This document shows positions 37,272 through 46,835 of a DNA stretch of 64,000 bases, piece by piece (positions within the stretch are counted from its first letter, which is position 1; each line of letters starts with the position of its first letter). The stretch spans positions 62,001-126,000 of the forward strand of contig CALHCF010000002.1 of the NCBI GenBank assembly GCA_937930635.1, given 5' to 3'. A program made the translations under genes and the position numbers. The notes under the pieces are model-generated. The model worked only from the letters and a program-made list of their open reading frames with translations, made no database searches and was not told the DNA's origin. Origin of the DNA: an uncultured Rhizobiaceae group bacterium (GTDB lineage Bacteria > Pseudomonadota > Alphaproteobacteria > Rhizobiales > Rhizobiaceae).

Positions 37272-37577
37272 TTAGTGGCCGTGTGCCTTAGCGCCAGTCC
37301 AGCGGTGCTTGTGCCAGCCCCAGGAATGCTTGTGACGGTGCAGCCAAACGGTGGGTCCACTGTTGTAGCTGCTGTGCTTCAAAGTCCAGCACACGCGCTT
37401 GCGATAGCCATTGACCCACCGGTTAGCGCAACGACGCTTGTGGTGAATCTGCTGCACATCGCTTTTCCCGGCAGCGCCCATTTCTGTTTGACCAAATGGC
37501 ATGGCGTCGACCGACGGTGCCATCATGGCAATGGAGACGCCAAATGCGCCCAGAGCTGCAAGTGTTGTAATTTTCAT
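37272..37577 (-). CDS. Secreted histidine-rich small protein
   Basis: A 101-residue protein with a signal peptide (about residues 1-25, ending VDAMPF) and AGGGGAAC upstream of the ATG. The mature part has two cysteines (KRRCANRWVNGYRKRVCW) and a C-terminal half rich in His, Trp and Lys (VWLHRHKHSWGWHKHRW, ending KAHGH). Its layout parallels the neighbouring gene at 36724, with signal peptide, small basic histidine-rich body and own terminator, although the sequences are not obviously homologous. Function unknown. Confidence 0.75.
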   Translation of the reverse strand: MKITTLAALGAFGVSIAMMAPSVDAMPFGQTEMGAAGKSDVQQIHHKRRCANRWVNGYRKRVCWTLKHSSYNSGPTVWLHRHKHSWGWHKHRWTGAKAHGH

Positions 37578-37828
37578 AAAGTTCCCCTTTCAAAGAAAGC
37601 CTCAACGAGTTTTTTATGCCCCAGCTCAGTATGGACTGAATGTGCATTTTTGCACAAGTTGTTCACAGCCCGCACACGCCCGCGTGAAAACTTATTGCCA
37701 ACATTGGTTAAAGCGGCGGGCTGAACTCTTAGGAGCGATTGGGATAATAAGCACGTGGTAGGGGAGGTGAGCGCAACGCCTTATTCCGGGGGGATGATGG
37801 CGTTGAACGGATGAACTGGACGGGCCCG

Positions 37829-40705
37829 TTACCGCCCCCGTTTGTTGGCTTTAAAACCACCGCGCTGGCCGGGTTTGCCACTGGTGCTTCGGGCGGTGGG
37901 CCTCTTTGCAGGCCTGTCAGGTGTACCAACTGAGTTTCCATGAGAGGCTCCGTCGGTGGACAGTCCTTTGCGGGTGTCTTCCATCCAGGTCTTGCGCGGT
38001 GGGCTCCAGCCTTCAGGCACAGCCTTCTTTTCTGTGCGCCCAACAGTCATTTCATCCAGTTCAGGTTTTGCAAACAAGCTTTTGTTTTTGTTTGTAGAAT
38101 CAGTAGCGCGCCCACCTGCTTTGCCGCGTTGTGCCTTCTGTTTTCGGTTTCTTTGGGTGTTCTCGATGCCGCTGTCCCGGGCCAGCGGATCATCGGCGAC
38201 CAGCAGTTCGGTTTCTTCCAGCCGCCTGATTTCGTCGCGCAAATGGGCGGCTTTTTCGAAGTCGAGATCAGCGGCAGCGTCGCGCATGTCTTTTTCCAGG
38301 GCATCAAGATGGGCCCGCAGATTGTTACCAACCAGCGCTCCTTCTTCCGTGCCTTCAACTTCCACGCGCACGTGGTCGCCCTCGTAGACGCTTTGGAGAA
38401 TATCGCCGATGTTCTTTTTCACGCTTTCCGGCGTGATGTTATTGGCTTCATTGTAAGCCACCTGTTTTTCCCGGCGGCGGTCTGTTTCCGCGATGGCACG
38501 TTCCATCGAGCCGGTTTTCGAATCGGCATAGAGAATCACTTTGCCATCGACATTGCGGGCAGCGCGGCCAATTGTTTGAACCAGGCTGGTCTCGGAACGC
38601 AGGAAACCCTCCTTGTCAGCGTCGAGAATCGCTACCAGACCGCATTCGGGAATATCCAGCCCCTCGCGCAGAAGGTTGATGCCGATCAGCACATCAAATG
38701 CCCCCAGCCTCAGGTCGCGGATGATCTCAATACGTTCCAGCGTGTCGATGTCGCTGTGCATATAGCGCACGCGCACACCGTTTTCGTGCATATATTCAGT
38801 CAGATCTTCCGCCATGCGCTTTGTGAGTACAGTGACGAGCGTGCGGTAGCCCTGTTGTGTGGTTTCGCCGATAGCGTCGATAACATCATCCACCTGCGAC
38901 TTGGCCGGACGAATATCGACGGGTGGATCGATCAGACCCGTAGGGCGGATAACCTGCTCCGCAAAGACGCCGCCTGCCTGTTCCATCTCCCAGCCACCGG
39001 GAGTGGCGGAAACGGCAATCGTTTGCGGGCGCATGGCATCCCATTCTTCAAACCGCAAGGGACGGTTATCCATGCAGCTTGGCAGGCGGAACCCGTATTC
39101 AGCCAGCGTTGCCTTACGGCGGAAATCACCACGATACATGCCGCCGATCTGCGGGATGGTGACATGGCTCTCATCCGCAAAAACCAGAGCGTTATCAGGC
39201 AGATATTCAAACAGGGTTGGTGGTGGTTCACCCGGTTTGCGCCCGGTCAGATAGCGAGAATAGTTCTCAATCCCCGCACAGGCACCCGTCGCCTCAATCA
39301 TCTCAATATCGAATTTCGTGCGCTGTTCCAGCCGCTGCGCTTCCAGCAGACGACCGGCATGGGTCAACTCATCCAGACGCCATGCCAGTTCTTTTTTGAT
39401 TTCCTTGACCGCCTGATTGAGTGTCGGGCGCGGGGTCACATAGTGGCTGTTGGCATAAATTTTGACGGACTTCAGCTCATCCGTTTTCTTGCCGGTCAGC
39501 GGATCAAACTCGGTAATGGTCTCGATTTCATCGCCAAAAAGAGAAATACGCCAGGCCCGGTCTTCCAGGTGGGCCGGGAAAATTTCAATTGTGTCGCCCC
39601 GCACCCGAAACGATCCGCGCTGAAAGTCCGCATCGCGACGCCGGTATTGTTGCGCTACCAGATCGGCAAGAAGCTGGCGCTGGTCGAGCCGGTCTCCAAT
39701 TGCCATTTGGAAAGTCATCGCGGTGTAGGTTTCCACTGACCCGATACCATAAATGCAGGAGACAGAGGCGACGATCACCACGTCATCACGTTCCAGCAGC
39801 GCCCGTGTGGCTGAATGGCGCATCCGGTCGATCTGCTCGTTTACCGAGGATTCCTTCTCGATAAATGTATCTGAACGGGGCACATAAGCTTCGGGTTGAT
39901 AGTAGTCGTAATAAGAAACAAAATATTCCACCGAGTTGTCAGGCAGAAACGACTTCATCTCGCCATAAAGCTGGGCCGCGAGTGTCTTGTTAGGGGCGAG
40001 AATGAGGGCAGGGCGCTGGGTTTCCTCGATCACCTTCGCCATGGTGAAGGTTTTACCCGAGCCGGTGACACCGAGCAAAACCTGCGTGCGTTCACCACCC
40101 TGATTGGACCCGGCCTCTGATTTCAGGCCACCAACCAGCTCCCGGATCGCGGTTGGCTGATCCCCTTTGGGGTCAAACTCGCTGACAACTTTGAAAGGCT
40201 TCTGGTCCGGGTCTTTTTCTGGACGATCCGGGCGATGGGGCACCCAGATGTCTCCCTGCATTTCTTCGCGGCCATGCTCAATCAGATCTGACAGGGCCGC
40301 GACCGTTGCCGTCACGCCGGACGTCGAGGCCATTTTCATGGCCTCTTCGGCTGAAACATTCAGCCCGGCGACCGGATTCAGACCCGCAGCAACACGTGCG
40401 GCAGGGTCGTTTGAGGCTCCGATAATCGTACCGCCCCCGGTTCGCTTTTCGCCAACGGTCGGGTTGCGGTCAGAAGACAGGGCGCGACCGGCGCTGGATG
40501 TGAAGTTACTGTCCTTGGGTTTTGCGGATTTGTTTTTCTTTTTCGATTTCCGGACAGGCTTTGGAGCCTCTGCCTCGGCCGAAATCTCATCAGCCCATTT
40601 GCCAACGTCGCCAGAAAGCGCAGCCCCCTCAAAGGGCGCTTGCGGGGCTTCTTCAAACCCTTTTGGCGCGGCAGGTTCGGCCGGAGTTTTTCGGGAGTCG
40701 CTCAT
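37829..40705 (-). CDS. uvrB: Excinuclease ABC subunit UvrB
   Basis: A 958-residue nucleotide-excision repair helicase that verifies damage after UvrA loading and recruits UvrC. Helicase motifs: Walker [18 protein letters not shown], the beta-hairpin [24 protein letters not shown] box [11 protein letters not shown], and motif [14 protein letters not shown]. The UVR motif is near residues 830-860 ([24 protein letters not shown]). About 165 extra residues precede the core and about 100 basic residues follow the UVR motif; the E. coli protein has about 670 residues in all. Both extensions are low complexity. Confidence 0.97.
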   Translation of the reverse strand: MSDSRKTPAEPAAPKGFEEAPQAPFEGAALSGDVGKWADEISAEAEAPKPVRKSKKKNKSAKPKDSNFTSSAGRALSSDRNPTVGEKRTGGGTIIGASNDPAARVAAGLNPVAGLNVSAEEAMKMASTSGVTATVAALSDLIEHGREEMQGDIWVPHRPDRPEKDPDQKPFKVVSEFDPKGDQPTAIRELVGGLKSEAGSNQGGERTQVLLGVTGSGKTFTMAKVIEETQRPALILAPNKTLAAQLYGEMKSFLPDNSVEYFVSYYDYYQPEAYVPRSDTFIEKESSVNEQIDRMRHSATRALLERDDVVIVASVSCIYGIGSVETYTAMTFQMAIGDRLDQRQLLADLVAQQYRRRDADFQRGSFRVRGDTIEIFPAHLEDRAWRISLFGDEIETITEFDPLTGKKTDELKSVKIYANSHYVTPRPTLNQAVKEIKKELAWRLDELTHAGRLLEAQRLEQRTKFDIEMIEATGACAGIENYSRYLTGRKPGEPPPTLFEYLPDNALVFADESHVTIPQIGGMYRGDFRRKATLAEYGFRLPSCMDNRPLRFEEWDAMRPQTIAVSATPGGWEMEQAGGVFAEQVIRPTGLIDPPVDIRPAKSQVDDVIDAIGETTQQGYRTLVTVLTKRMAEDLTEYMHENGVRVRYMHSDIDTLERIEIIRDLRLGAFDVLIGINLLREGLDIPECGLVAILDADKEGFLRSETSLVQTIGRAARNVDGKVILYADSKTGSMERAIAETDRRREKQVAYNEANNITPESVKKNIGDILQSVYEGDHVRVEVEGTEEGALVGNNLRAHLDALEKDMRDAAADLDFEKAAHLRDEIRRLEETELLVADDPLARDSGIENTQRNRKQKAQRGKAGGRATDSTNKNKSLFAKPELDEMTVGRTEKKAVPEGWSPPRKTWMEDTRKGLSTDGASHGNSVGTPDRPAKRPTARSTSGKPGQRGGFKANKRGR

Positions 40706-40813
40706 GAACTGAATATGGGGTAAAGCGACGATGAATCAAAGGCAGAACCGAATTGCTACTGACATATTTGTCTCCAGCCGGTCTTTGATGAAAACAAGTG
40801 CCAGTTCTTATAG

Positions 40814-42517
40814 TCAGCGCAATTGCCGTCGGCACTCTGCAAAGGCCTCGATTGCAGGGGTTCCTTGACGTCTTTTGCGGTCCAGACATGCCCGGTGACC
40901 GCCGCTGCGTTTTTTCTTGCGAACAACGGCCTTTTTAGTGCGTACACGCCGGTCGGTTGTCTTGCGACGAACTGGTTTGCGGGTGGACGCGCGCTGAACC
41001 TTTGCCCGTTTGCGTGCGGTTGGTTTGGTCTTTCTTTTGCGGGTAGTTTTGGTGCGTTTTGTCTTCCTGTTTACGGCCTTGTCTTTCGCACGTGAATTGT
41101 CTCGTTTGGTCGTTGTGGGAACGCAGACACGAAGCCGGGTTGTCCCCAAAGCAGCCAAAACTGTGGTACTGGGTTCAGCTCCGGTAATTTTGACGCCCGA
41201 ACCTCTGATATAGGCTTTAAGAGCTCGCCGGCTTCCTCGCCCCCAGATGCCGTCGACACGCCCCCGGTAACATCCCGCTTGTTTGAGACGCTCCTGAATA
41301 CGTCGGGCCAGGGTGGCCGGATCAACATTCTCAGGCTCCTGAGTGACCTGATCTTCCGGGATGGTCTTTGCAGGATCTTGGGGCTTCAGCACCGCGACCT
41401 CAGTTGCAGGCTGTTTTTCAGGAGATGCAACTTGAGGTGTTTCCACCACCAACTCCTGTTTAACCGGTGTCTTTTTCGGCTTAATTTTGACGGTCTCTTC
41501 CTCAACCTGCAAGGCGTCGGCTTTAGGAGCGCCACGCTGTGCGGGATCAGCCAAAGCCTCCAGTTCTTCAAGTCGCGCAGAGGCGTAGGCAGCCCATACC
41601 GTGTCCGCATGGCGTTCGATGAAGACCTTCAATGTTGCAATGGAGCGGGTGTCCTTTACCTCCTGCCATTCGGTTCGGGCGGCTGAAATTGCATCTGTTG
41701 CGATGGGTGCGGGAGTTACGACTGCGGGAGTTTCCTGTGTGGCAATCGCAACTTTGGCCTCTTCAACTTTGGGAGAAAAGTAAAAATCACCAACTATGGA
41801 ACTTTCATCCCAGGGGCGCTGGCGGGTATCGGTTTCTTTATAAACTTTTTCGCGGGTTTTCTTGAAAACCTGTTCGATCGACAGACCGGGCGTGGCCATC
41901 GACTGCGACAGCGCTTCTGTGAAGACACTGTTGTCGCCATCGCCATCCTCCGCCACACGGCCGGGGCCTGCTGAGAAGGATATATAAGTCCCCTGAGGTG
42001 TATTGACCCGGGCCAGACCGCGGGTTGCGCTTCGAAAGGTCCCTTCATAGGGGTTGTTGCGACAGGCGTCGAAAATCAGAATATTGAATTTGCTTTTTGC
42101 GGAGCTGACCGTTTGCACGAAATCGTCCATTGCAATGGCTTCAAGCCCCAATTCATCCTGGCTGCGAAGACTTGCTGTTACCGGGAGAACATAGTTGCGA
42201 CCGTCTACCTGGATGCCATGGCCAGCATAGTAAAACAGACTTGCTTCGACATCGCCTTCCCGAAGCTTGCGGCCAAATGACAACAGGGAGCGCCTTAGAT
42301 CATCGAGATTGGCATCCGTGACGACAGTGACATCAAAGCCAAGGTTATCCAGCGTCTTGGCTATCAGCCTGGCATCGCTGGCCGGATTCTTGAGTTTGCT
42401 GATCTTGGAGTAGTTTCCGTTGCCGATAACCAGAGCCAGCCGTTTTCCAGCCAGCGCAAGCGATGGCATAAAGAGCAGCAACAGACCAAGAATGCTCGCT
42501 ACAAAACGAATAAACAT
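40814..42517 (-). CDS. Secreted caspase-like (peptidase C14) protein with basic C-terminal tail
   Basis: A 567-residue protein. The ATG at 42517 with GAGGGAA upstream begins a signal peptide (residues 1-23, ending ALAG) and is preferred over 42625. The C14 p20-like domain follows (RLALVIGNGNY) with catalytic His100 in YYAGHGIQVDG and Cys152 in IFDACRNNPY. Next comes a proline-, lysine- and valine-rich linker. A domain near residues 400-450 (RRIQERLKQAGCYRGRVDGIWG) looks like a peptidoglycan-binding-like repeat. The last 100 or so residues are strongly basic (KRTKTTRKRKTKPTARKRAK). Bacterial metacaspase-like proteins of this type are common in alphaproteobacteria; substrates are unknown. Confidence 0.86.
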   Translation of the reverse strand: MFIRFVASILGLLLLFMPSLALAGKRLALVIGNGNYSKISKLKNPASDARLIAKTLDNLGFDVTVVTDANLDDLRRSLLSFGRKLREGDVEASLFYYAGHGIQVDGRNYVLPVTASLRSQDELGLEAIAMDDFVQTVSSAKSKFNILIFDACRNNPYEGTFRSATRGLARVNTPQGTYISFSAGPGRVAEDGDGDNSVFTEALSQSMATPGLSIEQVFKKTREKVYKETDTRQRPWDESSIVGDFYFSPKVEEAKVAIATQETPAVVTPAPIATDAISAARTEWQEVKDTRSIATLKVFIERHADTVWAAYASARLEELEALADPAQRGAPKADALQVEEETVKIKPKKTPVKQELVVETPQVASPEKQPATEVAVLKPQDPAKTIPEDQVTQEPENVDPATLARRIQERLKQAGCYRGRVDGIWGRGSRRALKAYIRGSGVKITGAEPSTTVLAALGTTRLRVCVPTTTKRDNSRAKDKAVNRKTKRTKTTRKRKTKPTARKRAKVQRASTRKPVRRKTTDRRVRTKKAVVRKKKRSGGHRACLDRKRRQGTPAIEAFAECRRQLR

Positions 42518-42821
42518 AAGATTTCCCTCAATATTCAGTCGACGCTTTGCAGCTGGCAATAAAATCGCTGCACGCCTTGGCTCTAAAATTAGACCAAATT
42601 CAACCACAGAGATGTGCGAAAACACAACCTAAGAATACAGGGAGAAACAGCACGGTCCGGTCAGGGAGACAAACCCGCATTGCGACGTATTAATACCGGC
42701 AATCTGGGCTGTGAAGTAAGTTGCGTTAACTTCATTGACAATAAATGGTACCTTTTTCTTGGCGAATGCGGCATATTGCTTTAAGTTTTTGTTAACTAGA
42801 TGAGCCGGGGGCGGCACCACA
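42518..42821. other. Divergent intergenic region between caspase-like and OYE genes
   Basis: About 300 AT-rich bases without a supported gene. A TTGACA hexamer lies at 42735-42740, but no good -10 sits at normal spacing. Two GTTAAC hexamers occur at 42725 and 42791. A minus-strand frame (42629-42934) runs into the OYE gene and is rejected. The region presumably holds both promoters. Confidence 0.4.
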
Positions 42822-44120
42822 ATGCGCTCAGACATTGATATTCTTTCAGAATCCTTGACTCTTCCTTGCGGACTGACGTTGAAAAACCGAATTTCCAAGG
42901 CCGCTCTTTGCGACGGTCTGGCAGGAAGTGACAATCATCCTAACGAAAAGCACGCTGCGCTTTATGGCCGGTGGGGCGAGGGCGAAGTCGGGTTGTTGTT
43001 CACCGGCAATGTGCTTCTTGATCGCTGGCACCTGGAACGCCCGGGAAATATTGCCATCGTAGGCAAGCAGTCAAACCGCTCACTTGCCATGCTTGCCGAC
43101 ATGGCTGCGGCTTCAAAGCAAAATGGCGCGGCTATCATGATGCAGCTCAATCATGCTGGCCGGCAGACACAGAAAATCATCAACAAGAACCCCAAAGGTC
43201 CATCCGACGTCGGTTTGAAGATGGGCAATGGCCGGTTCGGCAAGCCGACGGCGATGTCGAGAGAAGAAATCATCGAGATCATCGAAGGCCATGTTCATGC
43301 TGCCAGAGTGGCGCAGGATACGGGTTTTGATGGAATCCAGATTCATATGGCTCATGGCTATCTGGGCTCACAGTTTCTTTCCGGTCTGTCCAACACCCGT
43401 GATGATGAATATGGTGGCGATTTGGCCGGCCGGTCAAAATACCTGCTCGATATTGTGCGCCGGGTTCGCGAAGAAGTGGACTCAGGTTTTGCTGTAACCG
43501 TGAAGCTCAACTCATCGGATTTTCAAAAAGGTGGATTTTCCGGTGAGGAAAGCGCCGTCGTTGCCAGATGGTTGCAGGATGCGGGGGTTGATCTGATCGA
43601 ACTATCTGGCGGCAACTACGAACAGCCGCGCATGATAAATTTTGATCGCAAGGATCCCAAGGCTGAAAAGAAACGGGAGAGCACCCGTCGTCGTGAGGCT
43701 TACTTCCTCGAATTCGTCCCCATGATGCGTGAAAACGTGTCGATACCCATCATGGTGACGGGCGGATTCCGCACGGTTGATGCCATGGCGCGGGCTGTGG
43801 ACGAGGATGGTGTGGACATCGTTGGTCTGGGGCGTCCTTTCTGCATAGACACGCGTGTTGCAGACCGGATCTTATCGGGAGAGATAACGGAAATCCCGGA
43901 TTTGACGGAAGACACCCGCGTTGGAAGAGGCCTGCTTGGTCCGACATCACCAATCAGCTTCCTGCGCGACCTGAACGCCTGGAGCGAGTTGTTCTGGTAC
44001 TACGCCCAGATGGACAGATTGGCTGAATTGCAGGAGCCGGACCTTGAAATGTCCGGTTTCAAGGCACTCATGATGGTCGATAAGGCCGAAGCCAAGGCCG
44101 CCAAGGCGCTGGTGCGGTAG
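42822..44120 (+). CDS. NADH:flavin oxidoreductase, old yellow enzyme family
   Basis: A 432-residue FMN-dependent TIM-barrel enzyme. Features: LTLKNRISKAALCDGLA at the N-terminus, MMQLNHAGRQ, the catalytic His pair region FDGIQIHMAHGYLGSQFLS, SNTRDDEYGG, and the FMN phosphate site VTGGFRTVDAMARAV/IVGLGRPFC. OYE-type enzymes reduce activated alkenes using NAD(P)H. There is no C-terminal 4Fe-4S/FAD module as in 2,4-dienoyl-CoA reductase, but an extra C-terminal part of about 70 residues. The physiological substrate is unknown. Confidence 0.9.
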   Translation: MRSDIDILSESLTLPCGLTLKNRISKAALCDGLAGSDNHPNEKHAALYGRWGEGEVGLLFTGNVLLDRWHLERPGNIAIVGKQSNRSLAMLADMAAASKQNGAAIMMQLNHAGRQTQKIINKNPKGPSDVGLKMGNGRFGKPTAMSREEIIEIIEGHVHAARVAQDTGFDGIQIHMAHGYLGSQFLSGLSNTRDDEYGGDLAGRSKYLLDIVRRVREEVDSGFAVTVKLNSSDFQKGGFSGEESAVVARWLQDAGVDLIELSGGNYEQPRMINFDRKDPKAEKKRESTRRREAYFLEFVPMMRENVSIPIMVTGGFRTVDAMARAVDEDGVDIVGLGRPFCIDTRVADRILSGEITEIPDLTEDTRVGRGLLGPTSPISFLRDLNAWSELFWYYAQMDRLAELQEPDLEMSGFKALMMVDKAEAKAAKALVR

Positions 44121-44143
44121 ATACACCGCAGCCGGTCTGTGCC

Positions 44144-44755
44144 TTAGGCTACAGTATAAGAAATGGCGCGATAATATCTCTTGGCATGGTCGGCAATCAG
44201 GTCTGCACGGTCTGTGCCGTTGACGATTCGTCTTGCATTGCGCCAGTCTTCTTTTTCCCCAGTGAAATAATGGGATAGCTTCTTGCCCGTGAAAGTCCCG
44301 TCCATCATCCCACCAAAGATGATCCTTGTCGCAACATCGATATCCAGCGCAAGATCCGGGTTGTCGATCAGATTGACATTGAGCCGCACGGCCCAATCTT
44401 CATAGTTTTTCCGGCCGGTGATCTGAACAAAACCGCGACCGTGAAACCGGACACCGTCGCCCGGCTGGGTGTTGCCCAACACACGGGCCACCCGGGGGCG
44501 GTCACCTTCTATGTCATACATGCGTTTGAAATAGGCCTTGCCGCCATATTCCTTGATTGGCTGCATCTTGCGGTCCACCTCATGATGCGCTGTTCCCAGA
44601 ATATAGGCCAGCCACCGGTCGTCTTTCTTGGAATGGTTGGCTTCCCAGAAGTCGAGGAACGCCACCAGCCCTTTCACCTGGCCCTGGCGAAGGCGTCCAC
44701 CAAAAAGGGTGAGGCGAACGGTGTCGAAAAAGAACTTCCGATTAATTTTGGACAT
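44144..44755 (-). CDS. GH19 chitinase/lysozyme-like hydrolase
   Basis: A 203-residue protein. The ATG at 44755 with GAGG upstream is chosen over 44800. Motifs of the glycoside hydrolase family 19/endolysin-like fold include TAHHEVDRKMQPIKEYGG (a possible catalytic Glu) and FHGRGFVQITGRKNY (the usual HGRGYVQLTGRxNY). No signal peptide is visible, as in phage-derived endolysins, but no phage genes are nearby. It would cleave chitin-like or peptidoglycan glycans. It converges with the OYE gene with a 23-base gap. Confidence 0.8.
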   Translation of the reverse strand: MSKINRKFFFDTVRLTLFGGRLRQGQVKGLVAFLDFWEANHSKKDDRWLAYILGTAHHEVDRKMQPIKEYGGKAYFKRMYDIEGDRPRVARVLGNTQPGDGVRFHGRGFVQITGRKNYEDWAVRLNVNLIDNPDLALDIDVATRIIFGGMMDGTFTGKKLSHYFTGEKEDWRNARRIVNGTDRADLIADHAKRYYRAISYTVA

Positions 44756-44898
44756 GAGAAACCTCAAAATGGCAAAGAAAGGTCGAACATAGCACGTCAA
44801 ACCAGATCAATCTTTGTCGTTTGTCACAGTCTGGGACATTGCAAGGGCAGGGGTGTTTCTGGCAAGTCTTTGTCTGCGCGTCAGGAGAGGGGTGTTCA

Positions 44899-45696
44899 AT
44901 GCAATTTGCACAGGTAAACGGAGTCTCGCTGCACTATCAGGTGATATCGGCTGCAGATGACAAACCGACCATCGTGTTTTCAAATTCACTGGCGACGGAT
45001 TTCAGGATCTGGCGCGATGTGATTGTCCGCTTAGTAGGTGAATGTTCGATCGTCACCTACGACAAACGCGGCCATGGTCTCTCCGATTCCACACCAGCCC
45101 CTTATAAGCTGGATGACCACGTCAATGATCTTGCAGCACTGCTGGATCATCTGGGCGTATCGAACGCCATCATATGTGGCTTGTCCGTTGGTGGGCTGAT
45201 TGCGCAGGGGCTGAATTTTCTGCGCCCCGATCTCGTTCGTGCGCTGATCCTGTGCTGCACAGGCGCAAAAATAGGTGATGACGATACGTGGCCCGACCGC
45301 ATCAAAGCGGTGGAGGAGGGCGGCATAGAAACTCTGCTTGAAACCATCATGAAGCTTTGGTTCACACCCGATTTTCATGCCAACCGCAGCGCTGAACTTG
45401 CCGGCTATCGAAACATGGTGCGGCGTGTTGATAAGGAGGGTTATCTGGGAACCTGCATGGCTTTGCGGGATGCAGACCTGCGTTTGGCTGCGACAGAGAT
45501 AAAAGTGCCGACCATCTGTATCGCGGGAGATCAGGACGGGTCGACGCCGCCTGAATTGGTTTTAAAGACCGCTAAACTCATTCCTGATGCTCGATATGAG
45601 GTCATCAAGGGTGCGGGTCACATTCCCTGTGTCGAGCAACCGGAAATCCTTGTTGAGATAATTCTCGCCTTTCTAAAAGATGCGGAAATAACGTGA
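44899..45696 (+). CDS. pcaD: 3-oxoadipate enol-lactonase
   Basis: A 265-residue alpha/beta hydrolase starting at ATG 44899 with GGAGAGGGG upstream; an in-frame ATG at 44821 lies too far upstream and without a site. The nucleophile elbow is CGLSVGGLIAQGL and the catalytic His lies in KGAGHIPCVEQPE. The beginning (LHYQVISA, IVFSNSLATDFRIWRDVI, YDKRGHGLSD) is typical of PcaD, which hydrolyses beta-ketoadipate enol-lactone in protocatechuate breakdown. It overlaps pcaB (GTGA), which supports the specific call. Confidence 0.88.
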   Translation: MQFAQVNGVSLHYQVISAADDKPTIVFSNSLATDFRIWRDVIVRLVGECSIVTYDKRGHGLSDSTPAPYKLDDHVNDLAALLDHLGVSNAIICGLSVGGLIAQGLNFLRPDLVRALILCCTGAKIGDDDTWPDRIKAVEEGGIETLLETIMKLWFTPDFHANRSAELAGYRNMVRRVDKEGYLGTCMALRDADLRLAATEIKVPTICIAGDQDGSTPPELVLKTAKLIPDARYEVIKGAGHIPCVEQPEILVEIILAFLKDAEIT

Positions 45697-46763
45697 GTTT
45701 TACTCCATTCAATGCGCCGCTGCTTTCCGGACTTCTTGGGGATGCCGAAACCGCATCCTTCTTTTCGGTTAAGTCAGATCTTGAAGCCGTGGTGCAGTTC
45801 GAGCTTGCTTTGGCGGAAACCCAGGCCGATCTGGGCTTGATTGAACGGGAAGATGCTGAAGCCATTTCCCGCGGCATCATGGGGTTTGAACCGTTCTTGA
45901 AAGATTTGGGTGACCGTACCGCACAAGATGGTGTTGCAGTACCGGCTCTGCTTGAACAACTGCGGGACCGCATTCGGGAACCACACAGTGCTGTGCTGCA
46001 TAAGGGTTCCACCAGTCAGGATGCGATCGACAGCAGCCTTATGATTCGGTTGTCGCAGCTCGTTCCGGTTTTTGTCCAAAGACTGAACGATATCATTGCC
46101 ACGCTTGAGCACACCACGCTCGACCAGGGAACCCGCGAAATCATGAGCCGGACGCGCATGCAGCGCGCTTTACCGGTCACCATGCGGGACAAGATTGCCA
46201 TGTGGGTTGAGCCATTGTGGACACTGCGAACCATGGTGCCGATGGCTTTTCCGCTACAGTTGGGAGGGCCTGAAGGTGCACTTTCTGAAATGGGGGATGA
46301 ACCCCATCTGGTAACCGAAAAACTGGCTGCAAAACTGGGTCTTACAAAACCAACCCGCAACTGGCAGACCGACCGACAGCCGATCATTGACATTGCAACA
46401 TGGGCCACGAAACTCACCACCGCGTTGGGTAAAGTTGGTCAGGACATCGCGCTGATGGCGCAGCAGGAGATCGGTGAAGTAACCCTGAAACAGGGCGGGG
46501 CTTCTTCCTCCATGCCGCACAAAAGCAACCCGGTACTGGCTGAATCGCTTGTTACGCTGGCCCGGTTCAATGCGACATTGATCGGGGGGCTGCATCAGGC
46601 AGCTCTGCATGAAAACGAGCGTTCTGGAGCTGCATGGACACTGGAATGGATGTTGCTGCCGCAGATGATGGTGGCGACGGGAGCCAGCCTGCGCAATTCC
46701 GCCACGCTTCTGGATCAGGTTTCTTTCAATACCAGTTCAGCGGCCTCTGCATTCCTGCGATAG
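45693..46763 (+). CDS. pcaB: 3-carboxy-cis,cis-muconate cycloisomerase
   Basis: A 356-residue member of the fumarase/argininosuccinate lyase superfamily that lactonises 3-carboxymuconate in the protocatechuate branch of the beta-ketoadipate pathway. Superfamily motifs: HKGSTSQDAIDSSLMIRL, TRMQRALPVT, and the signature GASSSMPHKSNPVLAESL. The start is GTG at 45693, overlapping the pcaD stop. The protein is at the short end for PcaB. The ring-cleaving and other pca genes (pcaH, pcaG, pcaC, pcaI, pcaJ, pcaF) are not in the window. Confidence 0.92.
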   Translation: MSFTPFNAPLLSGLLGDAETASFFSVKSDLEAVVQFELALAETQADLGLIEREDAEAISRGIMGFEPFLKDLGDRTAQDGVAVPALLEQLRDRIREPHSAVLHKGSTSQDAIDSSLMIRLSQLVPVFVQRLNDIIATLEHTTLDQGTREIMSRTRMQRALPVTMRDKIAMWVEPLWTLRTMVPMAFPLQLGGPEGALSEMGDEPHLVTEKLAAKLGLTKPTRNWQTDRQPIIDIATWATKLTTALGKVGQDIALMAQQEIGEVTLKQGGASSSMPHKSNPVLAESLVTLARFNATLIGGLHQAALHENERSGAAWTLEWMLLPQMMVATGASLRNSATLLDQVSFNTSSAASAFLR

Positions 46764-46835
46764 TCTCGAGACTGTGAGTTTTTGGCTTCTGGAAAGGAAG
46801 GGCAGTGTCAACATGCGCCTGGCGTGAGCCTGCTG

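Noticed and set aside
37940..39739. A 599-codon plus-strand open frame antisense to uvrB
   Set aside because: It has no recognisable domain, no ribosome-binding site, and its length results from the codon bias of the opposite strand. UvrB is unmistakable there.
40814..42517. Caspase-like protein as part of an antiphage gasdermin or CRISPR-linked defence system
   Set aside because: No gasdermin, CRISPR, or signalling-nucleotide gene is adjacent, and the protein carries a secretion signal.
42629..42934. Minus-strand 101-codon frame in the caspase/OYE gap
   Set aside because: It overlaps the OYE start, has no domain, and shows no ribosome-binding site.
44144..44755. GH19-like hydrolase as evidence of a prophage
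   Set aside because: No integrase, terminase, capsid, portal, holin or attachment site is near; flanks are ordinary metabolic genes.
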